Source: an uncultured Pseudoalteromonas sp.
Lineage (GTDB): Bacteria > Pseudomonadota > Gammaproteobacteria > Enterobacterales > Alteromonadaceae
DNA length: 64,000 nt
Direction: 5' to 3'
Assembly: GCA_947493455.1 (NCBI GenBank)
Contig: CANLRB010000002.1
Coordinates: forward strand, 186,001-250,000
Shown one piece after another: positions 16,889 through 25,855 of this stretch. Each line of letters opens with the position of its first letter. Position 1 is the first letter of the stretch. A program made the translations under genes and the position numbers. The notes under the pieces are model-generated. The model had not been told where the DNA came from and searched no databases. It saw only the letters and a list, made by a program, of their open reading frames with translations.

Positions 16889-19027
16889 ATGCTTAGTAGA
16901 TTTTTAAAGTCGCAACACCAACCTGAGTCAACTGAATCAGAAATCCCACGCTACCCGCCATTCCTGAAGGGGTTGCCAGCAGCGTCACCCGAGGATTTGC
17001 AGTCCACACAAGACGAGCTAATTGCCAAACTGCGCCAGGTACTTGGTTTTAACCAGCGTGATTTTCAACGTCTGATTCAGCCCTGCATTGATCATCTGGC
17101 TGCTTATGTCCACTTGCTGCCAGCATCTGAGCATCATCATCATAGTGGTGCTGGTGGTCTATTACGTCATTCTTTGGAAGTTGCTTTCTGGGCGGCACAA
17201 GCAGCGGAAGGGATCATCTTTGTTGCCAGTGGCACACCGGTTGAGAAAAAAGAGCTAGAGCCAAGGTGGCGTGTTGCGGCGGCTCTTGGCGGTTTGTTCC
17301 ATGATATTGGTAAGCCCGTTTCAGACTTGTCCATCATGGATGAAGATGGACGCTATCAGTGGAACCCATTTTTAGAAACCTTATCCCAGTGGACCACTAA
17401 TAACCGCATTGAACGCTATTTCATTCGCTGGCGCGATGGACGGTGTAAGCGGCACGAGCAATTCTCAATTCTGGTGTTAAACCGGGTGATGACACCTGAG
17501 CTGCTCGCCTGGTTAACCCAGCCGGGCCCTGAGATTTTGCAAGCCATGCTGGAAGCAATTGGCAATACTGATCCAGAGCATGTCCTGTCTAAACTGGTCA
17601 TTGAAGCTGATCAAACCAGTGTCCAGCGAGACCTTAAAGCTCAACGCATTTCCATTGACGACAATGCCCTTGGTGTCCCAGTTGAACGCTATCTACTTGA
17701 TGCCATGAGGCGATTGCTTGCCAGTTCCCAGTGGTTAGTCAATCAGCGAGACGCCAGAGTCTGGGTACGAAAATCGAATCAATCAACCCATCTTTGCCTG
17801 GTTTGGAAAAGCGCGGCTAAGGACATCATTGAGCTGTTGGCCAAAGACAAGATACCTGGCATCCCAAGAGATCCCGATACCCTTGCGGACATCCTCATTG
17901 AGCGAGGATTGGCCACGAAATCCGCGTCAAATGAGCGATATGAAAGCCTTGCCCCTGAAGTGCTGATCAAAGACGACAAGCCAATCTGGTTACCCATGCT
18001 GCATATATCTGAGGCCGATTTATTGTTCAGTTCGAATGTACCAAGTAGCGTGAGACTGTTTAGCAAATCTGAGTGGGAATCAACACAGCAAACACAAGTA
18101 GAGCCACAGAGTCGCTCCAGTGAGTATTCAGACTTGCCTGAAGCGTCATCATCAATCGAACTCAGTAATTCGGCTGAGTCGCCATCGACAAAACCGTCCG
18201 AACAAGATGATGAACTTTGTCATGCCAGTGATGTTAATCACCTTCAGGCAACTGAAAATGCTCCAGGTGATGAATGCGAAAAGCCTAACAATTCATGTGA
18301 TGGCGCTATCTCAAATAACGTAAACCAGCAAGATGCAGAGGCATTGAATCTCCCTGAATCTTTGGCGTGGTTCCCAGAGGCCAGCAGTGCGTTGATTATG
18401 GTTGGTGAACAGCTTCTGATCCGCTATCCCGATGCCGTAAGACCTTGGTGTGCACCCCGAAAACTGCTTGCTGAACTCAGCCGATTAGATTGGCTGGAAT
18501 TAGATCCCGCAAACCCGACACGTAAGGCCAGAACTGTGACTACGAAAGATGGCGTTCAGGAGCAAGGGTTACTGCTTAAGGTATCGATTTCTAAAGGGCT
18601 AACTGCACTGATAGACCTCTCCAAACAAGACGCAGAAGCGGCGGTAGCAATTCAGAACGAAGAGGCTTCACAGCGTCCTAGTCGAACAGAGACAGCCAAT
18701 GCCCAAGCAAAAGAGCCCGCCATAAGAGCGGAGCGTAAGCAAAAGCCGATTGCGGCCAATGTGAACTCAAGCACAGACCCCAAACACGCGCAGCGGCAAC
18801 AGATGGTTAGTTTTGTGAAAGATTTGCCCATCTTACTGACCGATGGCGATTACCCAGACGTGGATCATAGTGCCGATGGTATTCGCGTCACGATACAAAC
18901 CTTACGCCAAGTCGCCAATGAGCATGGCATTCCAGCCGGACAGCTGCTTCGGGGGATCTCGGCCAGTGACCAATGCCAGTTTGATGAGGGGGAAACGGTT
19001 TTGTTTACCGCTCACGCTAAACGTTAA
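16889..19027 (+). CDS. traI: Conjugative relaxase TraI, MOBH class
   Basis: A 712-residue relaxase that nicks oriT and leads the transferred strand. The TraI_2 domain (N-terminal third) has the MOBH HD-type site: HHHHSGAGGLLRHSLE near 80-100 and LFHDIGKPVSD near 140. A Ser/Glu-rich linker (about 390-480) leads to a C-terminal TraI_2_C-like domain. The ATG at 16889 has a good AGGGG ribosome site, while an open TTG 42 bases upstream does not. It begins the traI-traD-traJ operon. Confidence 0.95.
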   Translation: MLSRFLKSQHQPESTESEIPRYPPFLKGLPAASPEDLQSTQDELIAKLRQVLGFNQRDFQRLIQPCIDHLAAYVHLLPASEHHHHSGAGGLLRHSLEVAFWAAQAAEGIIFVASGTPVEKKELEPRWRVAAALGGLFHDIGKPVSDLSIMDEDGRYQWNPFLETLSQWTTNNRIERYFIRWRDGRCKRHEQFSILVLNRVMTPELLAWLTQPGPEILQAMLEAIGNTDPEHVLSKLVIEADQTSVQRDLKAQRISIDDNALGVPVERYLLDAMRRLLASSQWLVNQRDARVWVRKSNQSTHLCLVWKSAAKDIIELLAKDKIPGIPRDPDTLADILIERGLATKSASNERYESLAPEVLIKDDKPIWLPMLHISEADLLFSSNVPSSVRLFSKSEWESTQQTQVEPQSRSSEYSDLPEASSSIELSNSAESPSTKPSEQDDELCHASDVNHLQATENAPGDECEKPNNSCDGAISNNVNQQDAEALNLPESLAWFPEASSALIMVGEQLLIRYPDAVRPWCAPRKLLAELSRLDWLELDPANPTRKARTVTTKDGVQEQGLLLKVSISKGLTALIDLSKQDAEAAVAIQNEEASQRPSRTETANAQAKEPAIRAERKQKPIAANVNSSTDPKHAQRQQMVSFVKDLPILLTDGDYPDVDHSADGIRVTIQTLRQVANEHGIPAGQLLRGISASDQCQFDEGETVLFTAHAKR

Positions 19028-19074
19028 TCCTTTTGAAATTAAGCGATTGCAAACGGTTATTTTGCGGAGCATGA

Positions 19075-20895
19075 ATGAAAGAAAACGCATACGAGATGCC
19101 TTGGCGCACGAACTATGAAGCCATGGCAGCAGCAGGCTGGCTGGTTGGGGCCACTGGGGCAATAGCCGCAGAAATGCTGACTGAGCTACCACCTGAGCCA
19201 TTTTGGTGGATGACAGGGATTTCCTCGGGCATGGCTATGTACCGCCTGCCTGAGGCTTACCGTCTTTATAAGTTGCAGAAGGGATTAAAAGGTAAGCCAT
19301 TGGCTTTTATGGCGCTGTCGCATTTACAAAAGGTGATGGCAAAACATCCTGATGAATTGTGGTTAGGGTATGGCTTTGAGTGGGACCAACGTCATGCCCA
19401 ACGCGCTTATGAAATCCTAAAGCGGGATAAGCAAACCTTGCTTAACCAAGGTCACGGCAAACAAATGGGTTCGACCTGGATTCATGGTGTCGAGCCCAAA
19501 GAAGAAGATGTGTACCAGCCAGTTGGTCACACTGAGGGGCACACCTTAATTGTCGGTACGACCGGTGCGGGAAAAACACGATGCTTTGATGCGATGATCA
19601 CTCAGGCCATTTTGCGTAATGAAGCCGTGATTATTATTGATCCTAAGGGAGACAAGGAACTTAAGGATAATGCGCAGCGAGCCTGTATTGCCGCCGGTAG
19701 TCCAGAGCGCTTTGTGTATTTTCATCCGGGTTTTCCAGAGCATTCAGTACGGCTTAATCCCCTTAGAAACTTTAACCGGGGCACTGAAATTGCCAGCCGA
19801 ATTGCGGCCTTAATCCCATCTGAAACCGGTGCTGATCCATTTAAAGCCTTTGGTCAAATGGCACTGAATAACATAGTGCAAGGTTTGTTGCTTACTTCAC
19901 AGCGTCCTGATCTGAAAACACTGAGACGATTCTTGGAAGGTGGCCCAGAAGGCTTGGTAGTAAAAGCCGTCACGGCCTGGGGGGAGCAGGTGTATCCGAA
20001 CTTTAGTGTGGAGATCAAGCGCTTTACCGAAAAGGCCAATACCTTGGCTAAACAAGCCATGGCGATGCTGCTTTTCTACTACGAACGCATTCAGCCCGTT
20101 GCCGCCAATACTGACTTAGAGGGGTTATTGAGTATGTTTGAGCATGACAGAACCCACTATTCAAAGATGGTGGCCTCATTGATGCCGGTGCTCAATATGC
20201 TCACATCAAGTGAACTAGGCCCACTGTTATCACCTATTGCAAACGATGTGGATGACAGCCGGTTAATTACGGATTCTGGCCGTATTATCAACAATGCCCA
20301 AGTGGCGTATATCGGGTTGGATTCATTGACCGACGCCATGGTTGGCAGCGCCATTGGTTCGTTGCTTTTATCCGATCTCACCGCCGTGGCCGGTGACCGC
20401 TATAACTATGGTGTTGAAAATCGTCCCGTAAATATCTTCATCGATGAGGCGGCTGAAGTCGTCAACGATCCCTTCATTCAACTTCTCAACAAAGGCCGTG
20501 GCGCAAAAATGCGTTGTGTAATTGCTACACAAACCTTTGCTGACTTTGCAGCTCGAACAGGCAGTGAAGCTAAGGCTCGCCAGGTGTTAGGTAACATTAA
20601 CAACTTGATAGCCCTTCGGGTGATGGATGCCGAAACGCAGCAGTACATTACTGACAATCTGCCTAAGACTCGGTTGCAGTACATCATGCAAACTCAAGGT
20701 ATGTCGTCAAACTCGGACAGTCCAGCGTTGTTTACCGGCAATCATGGCGAACGCTTGATGGAGGAAGAAGGCGATATGTTTCCACCGCAGTTATTAGGCC
20801 AGCTCCCCAACCTGGAGTACATCGCCAAGCTTTCAGGTGGCCGCGTGATCAAAGGTCGCATTCCTATTTTAACCAGCTCTACACAGGCAGCATAA
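19075..20895 (+). CDS. traD: Type IV coupling protein TraD
   Basis: A 606-residue VirD4/TraD ATPase that feeds the relaxosome into the mating pore. N-terminal hydrophobic segments (about 15-55) anchor it in the inner membrane. Walker A is GTTGAGKT near residue 160 and a Walker B-like NIFIDEAAEV lies near 455. A conserved RHH/TraD_N-like region lies between. The second of two overlapping ATGs (19071, 19075) is in frame. It is 47 bases downstream of traI. Confidence 0.95.
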   Translation: MKENAYEMPWRTNYEAMAAAGWLVGATGAIAAEMLTELPPEPFWWMTGISSGMAMYRLPEAYRLYKLQKGLKGKPLAFMALSHLQKVMAKHPDELWLGYGFEWDQRHAQRAYEILKRDKQTLLNQGHGKQMGSTWIHGVEPKEEDVYQPVGHTEGHTLIVGTTGAGKTRCFDAMITQAILRNEAVIIIDPKGDKELKDNAQRACIAAGSPERFVYFHPGFPEHSVRLNPLRNFNRGTEIASRIAALIPSETGADPFKAFGQMALNNIVQGLLLTSQRPDLKTLRRFLEGGPEGLVVKAVTAWGEQVYPNFSVEIKRFTEKANTLAKQAMAMLLFYYERIQPVAANTDLEGLLSMFEHDRTHYSKMVASLMPVLNMLTSSELGPLLSPIANDVDDSRLITDSGRIINNAQVAYIGLDSLTDAMVGSAIGSLLLSDLTAVAGDRYNYGVENRPVNIFIDEAAEVVNDPFIQLLNKGRGAKMRCVIATQTFADFAARTGSEAKARQVLGNINNLIALRVMDAETQQYITDNLPKTRLQYIMQTQGMSSNSDSPALFTGNHGERLMEEEGDMFPPQLLGQLPNLEYIAKLSGGRVIKGRIPILTSSTQAA

Positions 20896-20904
20896 GGAGT
20901 CTGT

Positions 20905-21465
20905 ATGCATCATTCTGTCTGTCTGAAAATGACAACACTTACCAGTAAAGAAATGCTCGCTCAGTGGCAGCAACATAACCCCCAGTTCAAGGAAACCTTA
21001 AGACTACTTGAAACCGACTGGCCTCATGCTTTGGCCTCGGTGTATTGCTTGGCGGACTACTTAACGGATGCGTTCACGTTAGATGGCCATTCCATCTTTG
21101 ATTTGTGTCTGTGTAATGGCTTGGGCAGTTATGAAGAAGTCACTTGTGATGATGACAGTGTACGCCTTTGGCATTTCATTGAGGCACTGACCTGGACTGC
21201 CGCCAGTGCTTTAACAGGGATTCGCCTGCGTGATCCTGACCATTTCGAGTGGGCCGCTGTGGATGGTGTCTATTTCCACTCCTGGATTCGTAATCGTCCA
21301 AATCGGATGACGTATTTGGCAGAAGGACGCATCGAGGTGCGTTATGTCAGTGGTCATACGACGACAAAGCGGCTTCAACAAGTGATTAAAGCCCGGATTA
21401 TGACGCCAACCGTTGCAGCCATGCTGGCCCGAGTAGAAGAGGATGTTTGGCATGAGCAAGCATAA
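20905..21465 (+). CDS. Conserved ICE hypothetical protein between traD and traJ
   Basis: A 186-residue protein with an AAGGAG ribosome site seven bases before its start. No catalytic motif is recognised. It has several Trp/His-rich blocks (VRLWHFIEALTWTAASALTG, FEWAAVDGVYFHSW) and no signal peptide. Its place between traD and traJ, and the overlap with traJ, are typical of SXT/R391 elements, so a role in DNA processing or coupling is likely but unproven. Confidence 0.8.
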   Translation: MHHSVCLKMTTLTSKEMLAQWQQHNPQFKETLRLLETDWPHALASVYCLADYLTDAFTLDGHSIFDLCLCNGLGSYEEVTCDDDSVRLWHFIEALTWTAASALTGIRLRDPDHFEWAAVDGVYFHSWIRNRPNRMTYLAEGRIEVRYVSGHTTTKRLQQVIKARIMTPTVAAMLARVEEDVWHEQA

Positions 21466-22087
21466 GTCGGTTTGGCTGCTGTGTCTGGCACTGATGCTGG
21501 AGATTATTGCCATTGGCGTGTTAGTGCCCGGTGATTGGACTGGCCGGGTCATTAGTAAAGAGAAGCAGATGATCCAAAATCAATTGGGCGCTCAAACAAG
21601 CTATTGGATTGGTCAAACTAGCCATCGCTGGTATCAGTCATGGATTGTGGATACGCAGATGGAGCAATCTGTGCGAGATTTTCTAATCCCCACTGAAGAG
21701 CAGCGACTGCGCTCTAAAGGGATGGAGAACATGGGAGGCTTTTGGTTTGTCTGGGTAGAAGACCGCATTCAGGCATTTTTTGATGTGTTGTACCAAGTGT
21801 TCACTCGATTTGCTTTGCTGATGGTCTGGTTGCCCTTTGCGCTTATTCTCATGTTACCGGCGCTGTGGGACGGCTTGATGACCTGGAAGATTAAGAAGAC
21901 AACCTTTGATTTTTCGAGCCCTATCATTCACCGCTACAGCATGATAATTCTGGGCTCAGGCATCATCTTGTTATTTATGGGATTGTTCGCCCCGCTGGCT
22001 ATTCCACCGATAGTACTACCGTCGCTGATCATCGGCTTGGCATTAATGGCGGGGTTGGCGTTAAGCCACTTGCAGAAGAAAATATGA
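21452..22087 (+). CDS. traJ: TraJ-like inner-membrane protein (DUF4400)
   Basis: A 211-residue membrane protein with an N-terminal transmembrane helix (about 5-25) and three more hydrophobic stretches (about 110-130, 155-175, 180-200). DUF4400 proteins at this position are called TraJ in SXT/R391 and IncA/C elements. They are required for transfer but are unrelated to F TraJ. An ATG nine bases upstream (21443) is also possible, but the spacing to GAGG favours 21452. It overlaps the upstream gene. Confidence 0.8.
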   Translation: MSKHKSVWLLCLALMLEIIAIGVLVPGDWTGRVISKEKQMIQNQLGAQTSYWIGQTSHRWYQSWIVDTQMEQSVRDFLIPTEEQRLRSKGMENMGGFWFVWVEDRIQAFFDVLYQVFTRFALLMVWLPFALILMLPALWDGLMTWKIKKTTFDFSSPIIHRYSMIILGSGIILLFMGLFAPLAIPPIVLPSLIIGLALMAGLALSHLQKKI

Positions 22088-22158
22088 GATCTAAATTGAT
22101 AGTTACCAAGACAACATGATATGAATATCTGGCTTATTCCTGTCATTATTTGATTCGA

Positions 22159-22188
22159 TTGTGAGCTTTATTCCAATCATGCTATGAT
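22159..22188 (+). promoter_or_regulatory. Candidate promoter of the fic gene
   Basis: TTGTGA (22159-22164) and TATGAT (22183-22188) are separated by 18 bases and lie 37 bases before the fic start. This fits a sigma-70 promoter for the accessory gene independent of the tra operon. Confidence 0.4.
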
Positions 22189-22224
22189 TTGAATAGGCTG
22201 TTATTTAAATCAAAAGGCGACAAG

Positions 22225-23331
22225 ATGTGGATCTGGCAACAAGCTGACTGGCCGAACTTTATCTGGGATGAAAAGGTTATTGACCCCAAGTTACGAGACA
22301 TTCGCTTTCACCAAGGAATGTTGTTGGGCAAGATGTCGAGCCAACCTAAAGACCAAAAGCAAAGTATGTTAGACACGCTATTGGCGAACATTATTCATTC
22401 GAGTGCCATAGAAGGTGAGAAGCTCAATGCTTTTTCTGTTCGCTCTTCCTTGGCTAATAAGCTCGGTCTTTCTGAAGACAAACCATTTCCAACCACTGAA
22501 CGCACAGATGGCCTAGCAGAAATAATGTTAGATGCGGTGGAGAATTTAGACTCGCCGCTCTCACTTGAAAGAATATTGCAATGGCATCAACGGCTGTTTC
22601 CTGAGGGTTACACCTTGTTCAACCCTGTTATAGGGGGGCGGTTACGTGGGGATGAGCCTATGCAGGTAGTATCGGGTAGGATTGATAAACCCACAGTGCA
22701 TTTTGAAGCGCCAAGCCGAGATGTGCTTGAGTCCGAACTGGACGTGTTTATCCGCTGGTTTAATGACTCTCGTGAGGACCCCGCTCTAGACCCATTGCTT
22801 AGAGCTGCGATAACACATCTTTGGTTTGTGACTCTTCATCCTTTGGATGACGGCAATGGCAGGATCACCCGCTTACTCACTGATTTGGCGCTGGCCCAGG
22901 CTGAGCGCCAATCTGTCCGTTTCTATGCAATGTCAGTGGCGATTCTAGCCAACCGTAAAAGCTACTACGAAATATTAGAGCAATCCCAGAAAGGTGAACT
23001 TGATATTACCGCTTGGCTTATGTGGTTTTTAAACACCTTAGGTGAAACATTCACCAATGTGCTCGAAGAAATCGACCAAACGGTTTTTAAAACAAACTTC
23101 TGGCGAAATGTCGATCAAACGCGACTGTCCTCGGAACAAGTAAAAGTGCTCAATCGAATGCTTGATGGGGATTTTGACCAAGGCATTAATACGTCGCAAT
23201 ATCATAAAGTGGCGAAAGTGAGTAAGCCAACCGCGTCTCGTCATTTAGCGGCTTTGGTCGAGCTTGGTTGCTTGGTAAAAAGTGATGCTGGGGGCAGGAG
23301 TACTCGGTATAAGCTGGCGCACTTGAGTTAA
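22225..23331 (+). CDS. fic: Fic-family AMP-transferase with C-terminal winged helix
   Basis: A 368-residue Fic protein. The order is an N-terminal DUF4172-like domain with the inhibitory-helix motif SSAIEGE (near 70), the Fic core with HPLDDGNGR (near 208) and a C-terminal helix-turn-helix (about 310-365, SKPTASRHLAALVELG). The active-site motif deviates from HPFxxGNGR only by Leu for Phe. Such proteins modify target proteins with AMP and may autoregulate. It occupies the traJ-traL hotspot. The start at 22225 has an AAAGG ribosome site and replaces an upstream TTG. Confidence 0.88.
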   Translation: MWIWQQADWPNFIWDEKVIDPKLRDIRFHQGMLLGKMSSQPKDQKQSMLDTLLANIIHSSAIEGEKLNAFSVRSSLANKLGLSEDKPFPTTERTDGLAEIMLDAVENLDSPLSLERILQWHQRLFPEGYTLFNPVIGGRLRGDEPMQVVSGRIDKPTVHFEAPSRDVLESELDVFIRWFNDSREDPALDPLLRAAITHLWFVTLHPLDDGNGRITRLLTDLALAQAERQSVRFYAMSVAILANRKSYYEILEQSQKGELDITAWLMWFLNTLGETFTNVLEEIDQTVFKTNFWRNVDQTRLSSEQVKVLNRMLDGDFDQGINTSQYHKVAKVSKPTASRHLAALVELGCLVKSDAGGRSTRYKLAHLS

Positions 23332-23381
23332 AAAAACGCACATTGATGGTGTGCTCCGATAGAACCAGAGACAATTTTAAA

Positions 23382-23522
23382 CTAGCTGCTTAAGGTGTGT
23401 GTTCGAGCATTTTTGCGTGTGATTTTCCGTTCGATGTGTGCAAATTCTCGACTTAGTTTATGATATTCACGTGCAACACTTTGATTTTTAAGTGCCTTTC
23501 CTTTCAATGTTTTTAGAGACAT
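23382..23522 (-). pseudogene. Small ORF, N-terminal remnant of an XRE-type antitoxin
   Basis: A 46-residue frame (MSLKTLKGKALKNQSV..., ending THTLSS) resembling the first 30 residues of HigA/XRE antitoxins, which typically read LKEKAL-x-NPEVKAEY-x(3)-EFAL. The helix-turn-helix that should follow is absent. It probably is a decayed antitoxin. A genuine short peptide cannot be excluded. Confidence 0.45.
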
Positions 23523-23544
23523 CAATTTTACCCCTAATTTACCC

Positions 23545-23835
23545 CTAAGCTAGTTCATAAGATTGGACTTTCAGCGTTGTCTCTTGATTTCTGAGAGCTG
23601 ATAAATCATAAGCATTTTGCAGGCGCAACCAGTGGTCAGCAGAGGGTTTAGCAAAAGCCAGTTCCAAGCGCACGGCCATTTCAGGAGTTATTGCATCTCG
23701 TCCGTTCAATACCTTGGATAGGGTTTTACGGCTTACATTTAAGTGTTCTGCAACATCGGTAATCGTCAACTCTAACGACTCGATGATCAACTCTTTTAAT
23801 ATCTCACCAGGGTGAGCTGGATTATGCATAGCCAT
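23545..23835 (-). CDS. higA: HigA/VapI-type XRE antitoxin
   Basis: A 96-residue antitoxin. It opens with the family signature HPGEILKE and carries an HTH ([24 protein letters not shown], about 27-50) and a C-terminal partner-binding tail. HigA neutralises a RelE-fold mRNA endonuclease and represses its operon. The toxin should precede it on this strand and overlap its start, but only a C-terminal stub is present, so this is now an orphan antitoxin that could still repress its own or other higBA loci. Confidence 0.85.
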   Translation of the reverse strand: MAMHNPAHPGEILKELIIESLELTITDVAEHLNVSRKTLSKVLNGRDAITPEMAVRLELAFAKPSADHWLRLQNAYDLSALRNQETTLKVQSYELA

Positions 23836-23924
23836 TAGTGATAATTCTCGTAGTTAACAATTTCCGCATCTCGTCCATTGAATCTGAATGTAACGTGCCA
23901 ATTGCTGTGAACTAATTGTAACCC
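23835..23924 (-). pseudogene. higB: C-terminal stub of a HigB toxin
   Basis: Immediately upstream of higA, and overlapping its start as TAATG, the reverse strand encodes about 29 residues ending in [20 protein letters not shown] plus YH. This is the typical last strand block of HigB (NWRITF-x-F ... A-x-V-x-DYEDYH). An in-frame stop lies just before it and no N-terminus is found upstream. The toxin has been lost by truncation. Confidence 0.65.
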
Positions 23925-24068
23925 TTAAGGTTGCGATATCAATCTGATTGTAAGAGCAGAATCACCAAGCCACCTCAAAACCTTCAAGAATTCGGCATCT
24001 AGCTGACCACTGAAGCTGCCAATCCCGAGGCATTCTTCACTTCTCAATTCAAACAACGAGGAGTGACT

Positions 24069-24350
24069 ATGGAACCTGTAAATATTCCATCCTATATCGA
24101 TGATCCGCCGCACTTCCTGCTTTGGAGTGCCGATGAGATGGCTCCCATTCTGTTGGGGCTAGTGATCGGCATTTTTACCGGTAATGCCTTGGTTTTATGT
24201 CTGTTGGGGTTGGTGACAACCAAACTCTATCGGCGTTTTCGTGATGGTCGCCCAGATGGTTTTATTCTTCATGCCATCTACTGGGCTGGACTGTTGCCAA
24301 CCAAAGCCAAGACGATCCCTAACCCATTTATCAGGAGCTATCTGCCGTGA
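24069..24350 (+). CDS. traL: Mating-pair formation protein TraL
   Basis: A 93-residue inner-membrane protein of the F-type secretion system with two hydrophobic segments (about 25-55). The ATG at 24069 follows GAGGAG. It opens the traLEKBVA pilus-assembly operon and overlaps traE by four bases. Confidence 0.9.
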   Translation: MEPVNIPSYIDDPPHFLLWSADEMAPILLGLVIGIFTGNALVLCLLGLVTTKLYRRFRDGRPDGFILHAIYWAGLLPTKAKTIPNPFIRSYLP

Positions 24351-24973
24351 AGTTCGACGTGTTTTTAAAATCATGGCAAGGCACGCAATTAGAGAACCGA
24401 TGGCAACGGTTTCTGATTGCAGTGCTGGTGCTATCTAACTTGCTGCTTGCGGTAGCAGCATTTTCTCGCAATACCGTGGTAGCCATTCAACCACCAACTT
24501 TGTCTGAAACGGCTGAAGTGTCACGAAACCAGGCCACTCAGCCTTACCTGGAATCCTGGGGGCTCTACCTGGCTGAGCTTATGGGCAACGTGACCCCAGG
24601 TAATGTGTCTTTCATCCGGGTTGCCATTGAGCCGCTACTTTCTCCAGCGGTGTACCAGCAAGTGGTCGATGCACTGGAGATTCAGGCAAGACAAATCCGC
24701 GAAGACCGGGTCACGCTCAAATTCCAACCCAGACAAGTGGAGTATGAGTATGAAACCGGCCATGTCTTTGTGACCGGTTATTCCTTGGTCTCTGGACCAT
24801 CTGGAGATGAGCAGCGCCAAACTCGCACCTATGAGTTTGATATCGATATTGAGCAATACCGTCCAAAACTTAGCTGGATGGATACGTATGAGGGGCAAGC
24901 TAGAACGAAGCGAGTTCGTGAAAAGTTGACCCAAGAGCAAAACCGGAGGGTGAATGATGCGAACCAAAATTAG
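24347..24973 (+). CDS. traE: TraE, VirB8-like mating-pore protein
   Basis: A 208-residue protein with a single N-terminal transmembrane helix (about 22-42) and a periplasmic NTF2-like domain, as in VirB8/TraE scaffold proteins. It starts at GTG inside the traL stop. Conserved family blocks include YLESWGLYLAELMGNVTPGN and VFVTGYSLVSG. Confidence 0.9.
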   Translation: MKFDVFLKSWQGTQLENRWQRFLIAVLVLSNLLLAVAAFSRNTVVAIQPPTLSETAEVSRNQATQPYLESWGLYLAELMGNVTPGNVSFIRVAIEPLLSPAVYQQVVDALEIQARQIREDRVTLKFQPRQVEYEYETGHVFVTGYSLVSGPSGDEQRQTRTYEFDIDIEQYRPKLSWMDTYEGQARTKRVREKLTQEQNRRVNDANQN

Positions 24974-25853
24974 TCGATGGATGACACCAAGCTTAATCGC
25001 AATGAGCTTGAGTGGCGTTCTGTTATCACAAGCGTCGTATGCAGACGTGGAATTGCCGATTGTGCCAGCCAGTGTGATGAAGCAGTCTGCTACTGCAAAT
25101 CCACCGGTTCAAAGCAATTCGGTTGCAGCGGATACGCCAACAACGCTACTGATGACACCGGGGGTTAATGAACTGATCCCTGTAGCTCTTGGCCATCTGA
25201 ATCGGATTGTGACACCGTTTGAATCGCCTCAGGTGAGAACAACCAGTGATGCTCAGACGCAAATCAAGGGGAATGTTGTATATGTGGCCACGGACAAAGA
25301 ATCACCGGTTTCACTTTACATCACTCCGCCTGGTCAGGAAGCGCCTGCGTTATCTGTCACCTTAGTACCTCGTCGTATTCCACCGCGTGAAATCACCTTA
25401 GCTATTGATGGTCAGCAGTGGCCTATTAAGGGCGTCGTGAACCGCAAAGCCGCCAATTGGGAAACGGCTCAGCCATACGTCGATAGCCTACGTGATTTAC
25501 TCAGACGCCTTGCATTAAATGAGTTGCCACAAGGCTATGACATCCGTTTAGCTGGCCAAACTGACACAAGCCCGAAATGTTTTCAGCCGGGCTTAAAGTT
25601 TGGTTTTAAGCAGGGGCAAATTGTGACGGGACATTACTTCACCGTCTATGTAGGACTGGTTGAAAGCTTTGCTGATGAGCCGATAGAAGCCAGTGAAATA
25701 GCCTGTCATGCACCAGATATAGTGGCAAGCGCCTACTGGCCTCGCAATATCTTGTTGCCGGGTGAAAAGACTGAGTTGTATGTGGTTGTTCGCAATCATC
25801 GTGAAGAAGCGGTGGAAAGTCAGCGACCTTCGCTTCTTGTGGGAGGTGAATAA
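24957..25853 (+). CDS. traK: TraK, secretin-like outer-membrane pore protein
   Basis: A 298-residue secreted protein with a signal peptide (cleavage after ASYADV...). TraK is the VirB9-like component of the F-type outer-membrane core complex, working with TraV and TraB. Of two adjacent ATGs the second (24957) has the better distance to GGAGGG. It overlaps the traE end. Confidence 0.9.
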   Translation: MRTKISRWMTPSLIAMSLSGVLLSQASYADVELPIVPASVMKQSATANPPVQSNSVAADTPTTLLMTPGVNELIPVALGHLNRIVTPFESPQVRTTSDAQTQIKGNVVYVATDKESPVSLYITPPGQEAPALSVTLVPRRIPPREITLAIDGQQWPIKGVVNRKAANWETAQPYVDSLRDLLRRLALNELPQGYDIRLAGQTDTSPKCFQPGLKFGFKQGQIVTGHYFTVYVGLVESFADEPIEASEIACHAPDIVASAYWPRNILLPGEKTELYVVVRNHREEAVESQRPSLLVGGE

Positions 25854-25855
25854 CG

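Noticed and set aside
23925-24113. Reverse-strand frame of 62 residues before traL
   Set aside because: It runs across the traL start region, has no ribosome site, and does not supply the missing HigB N-terminus.
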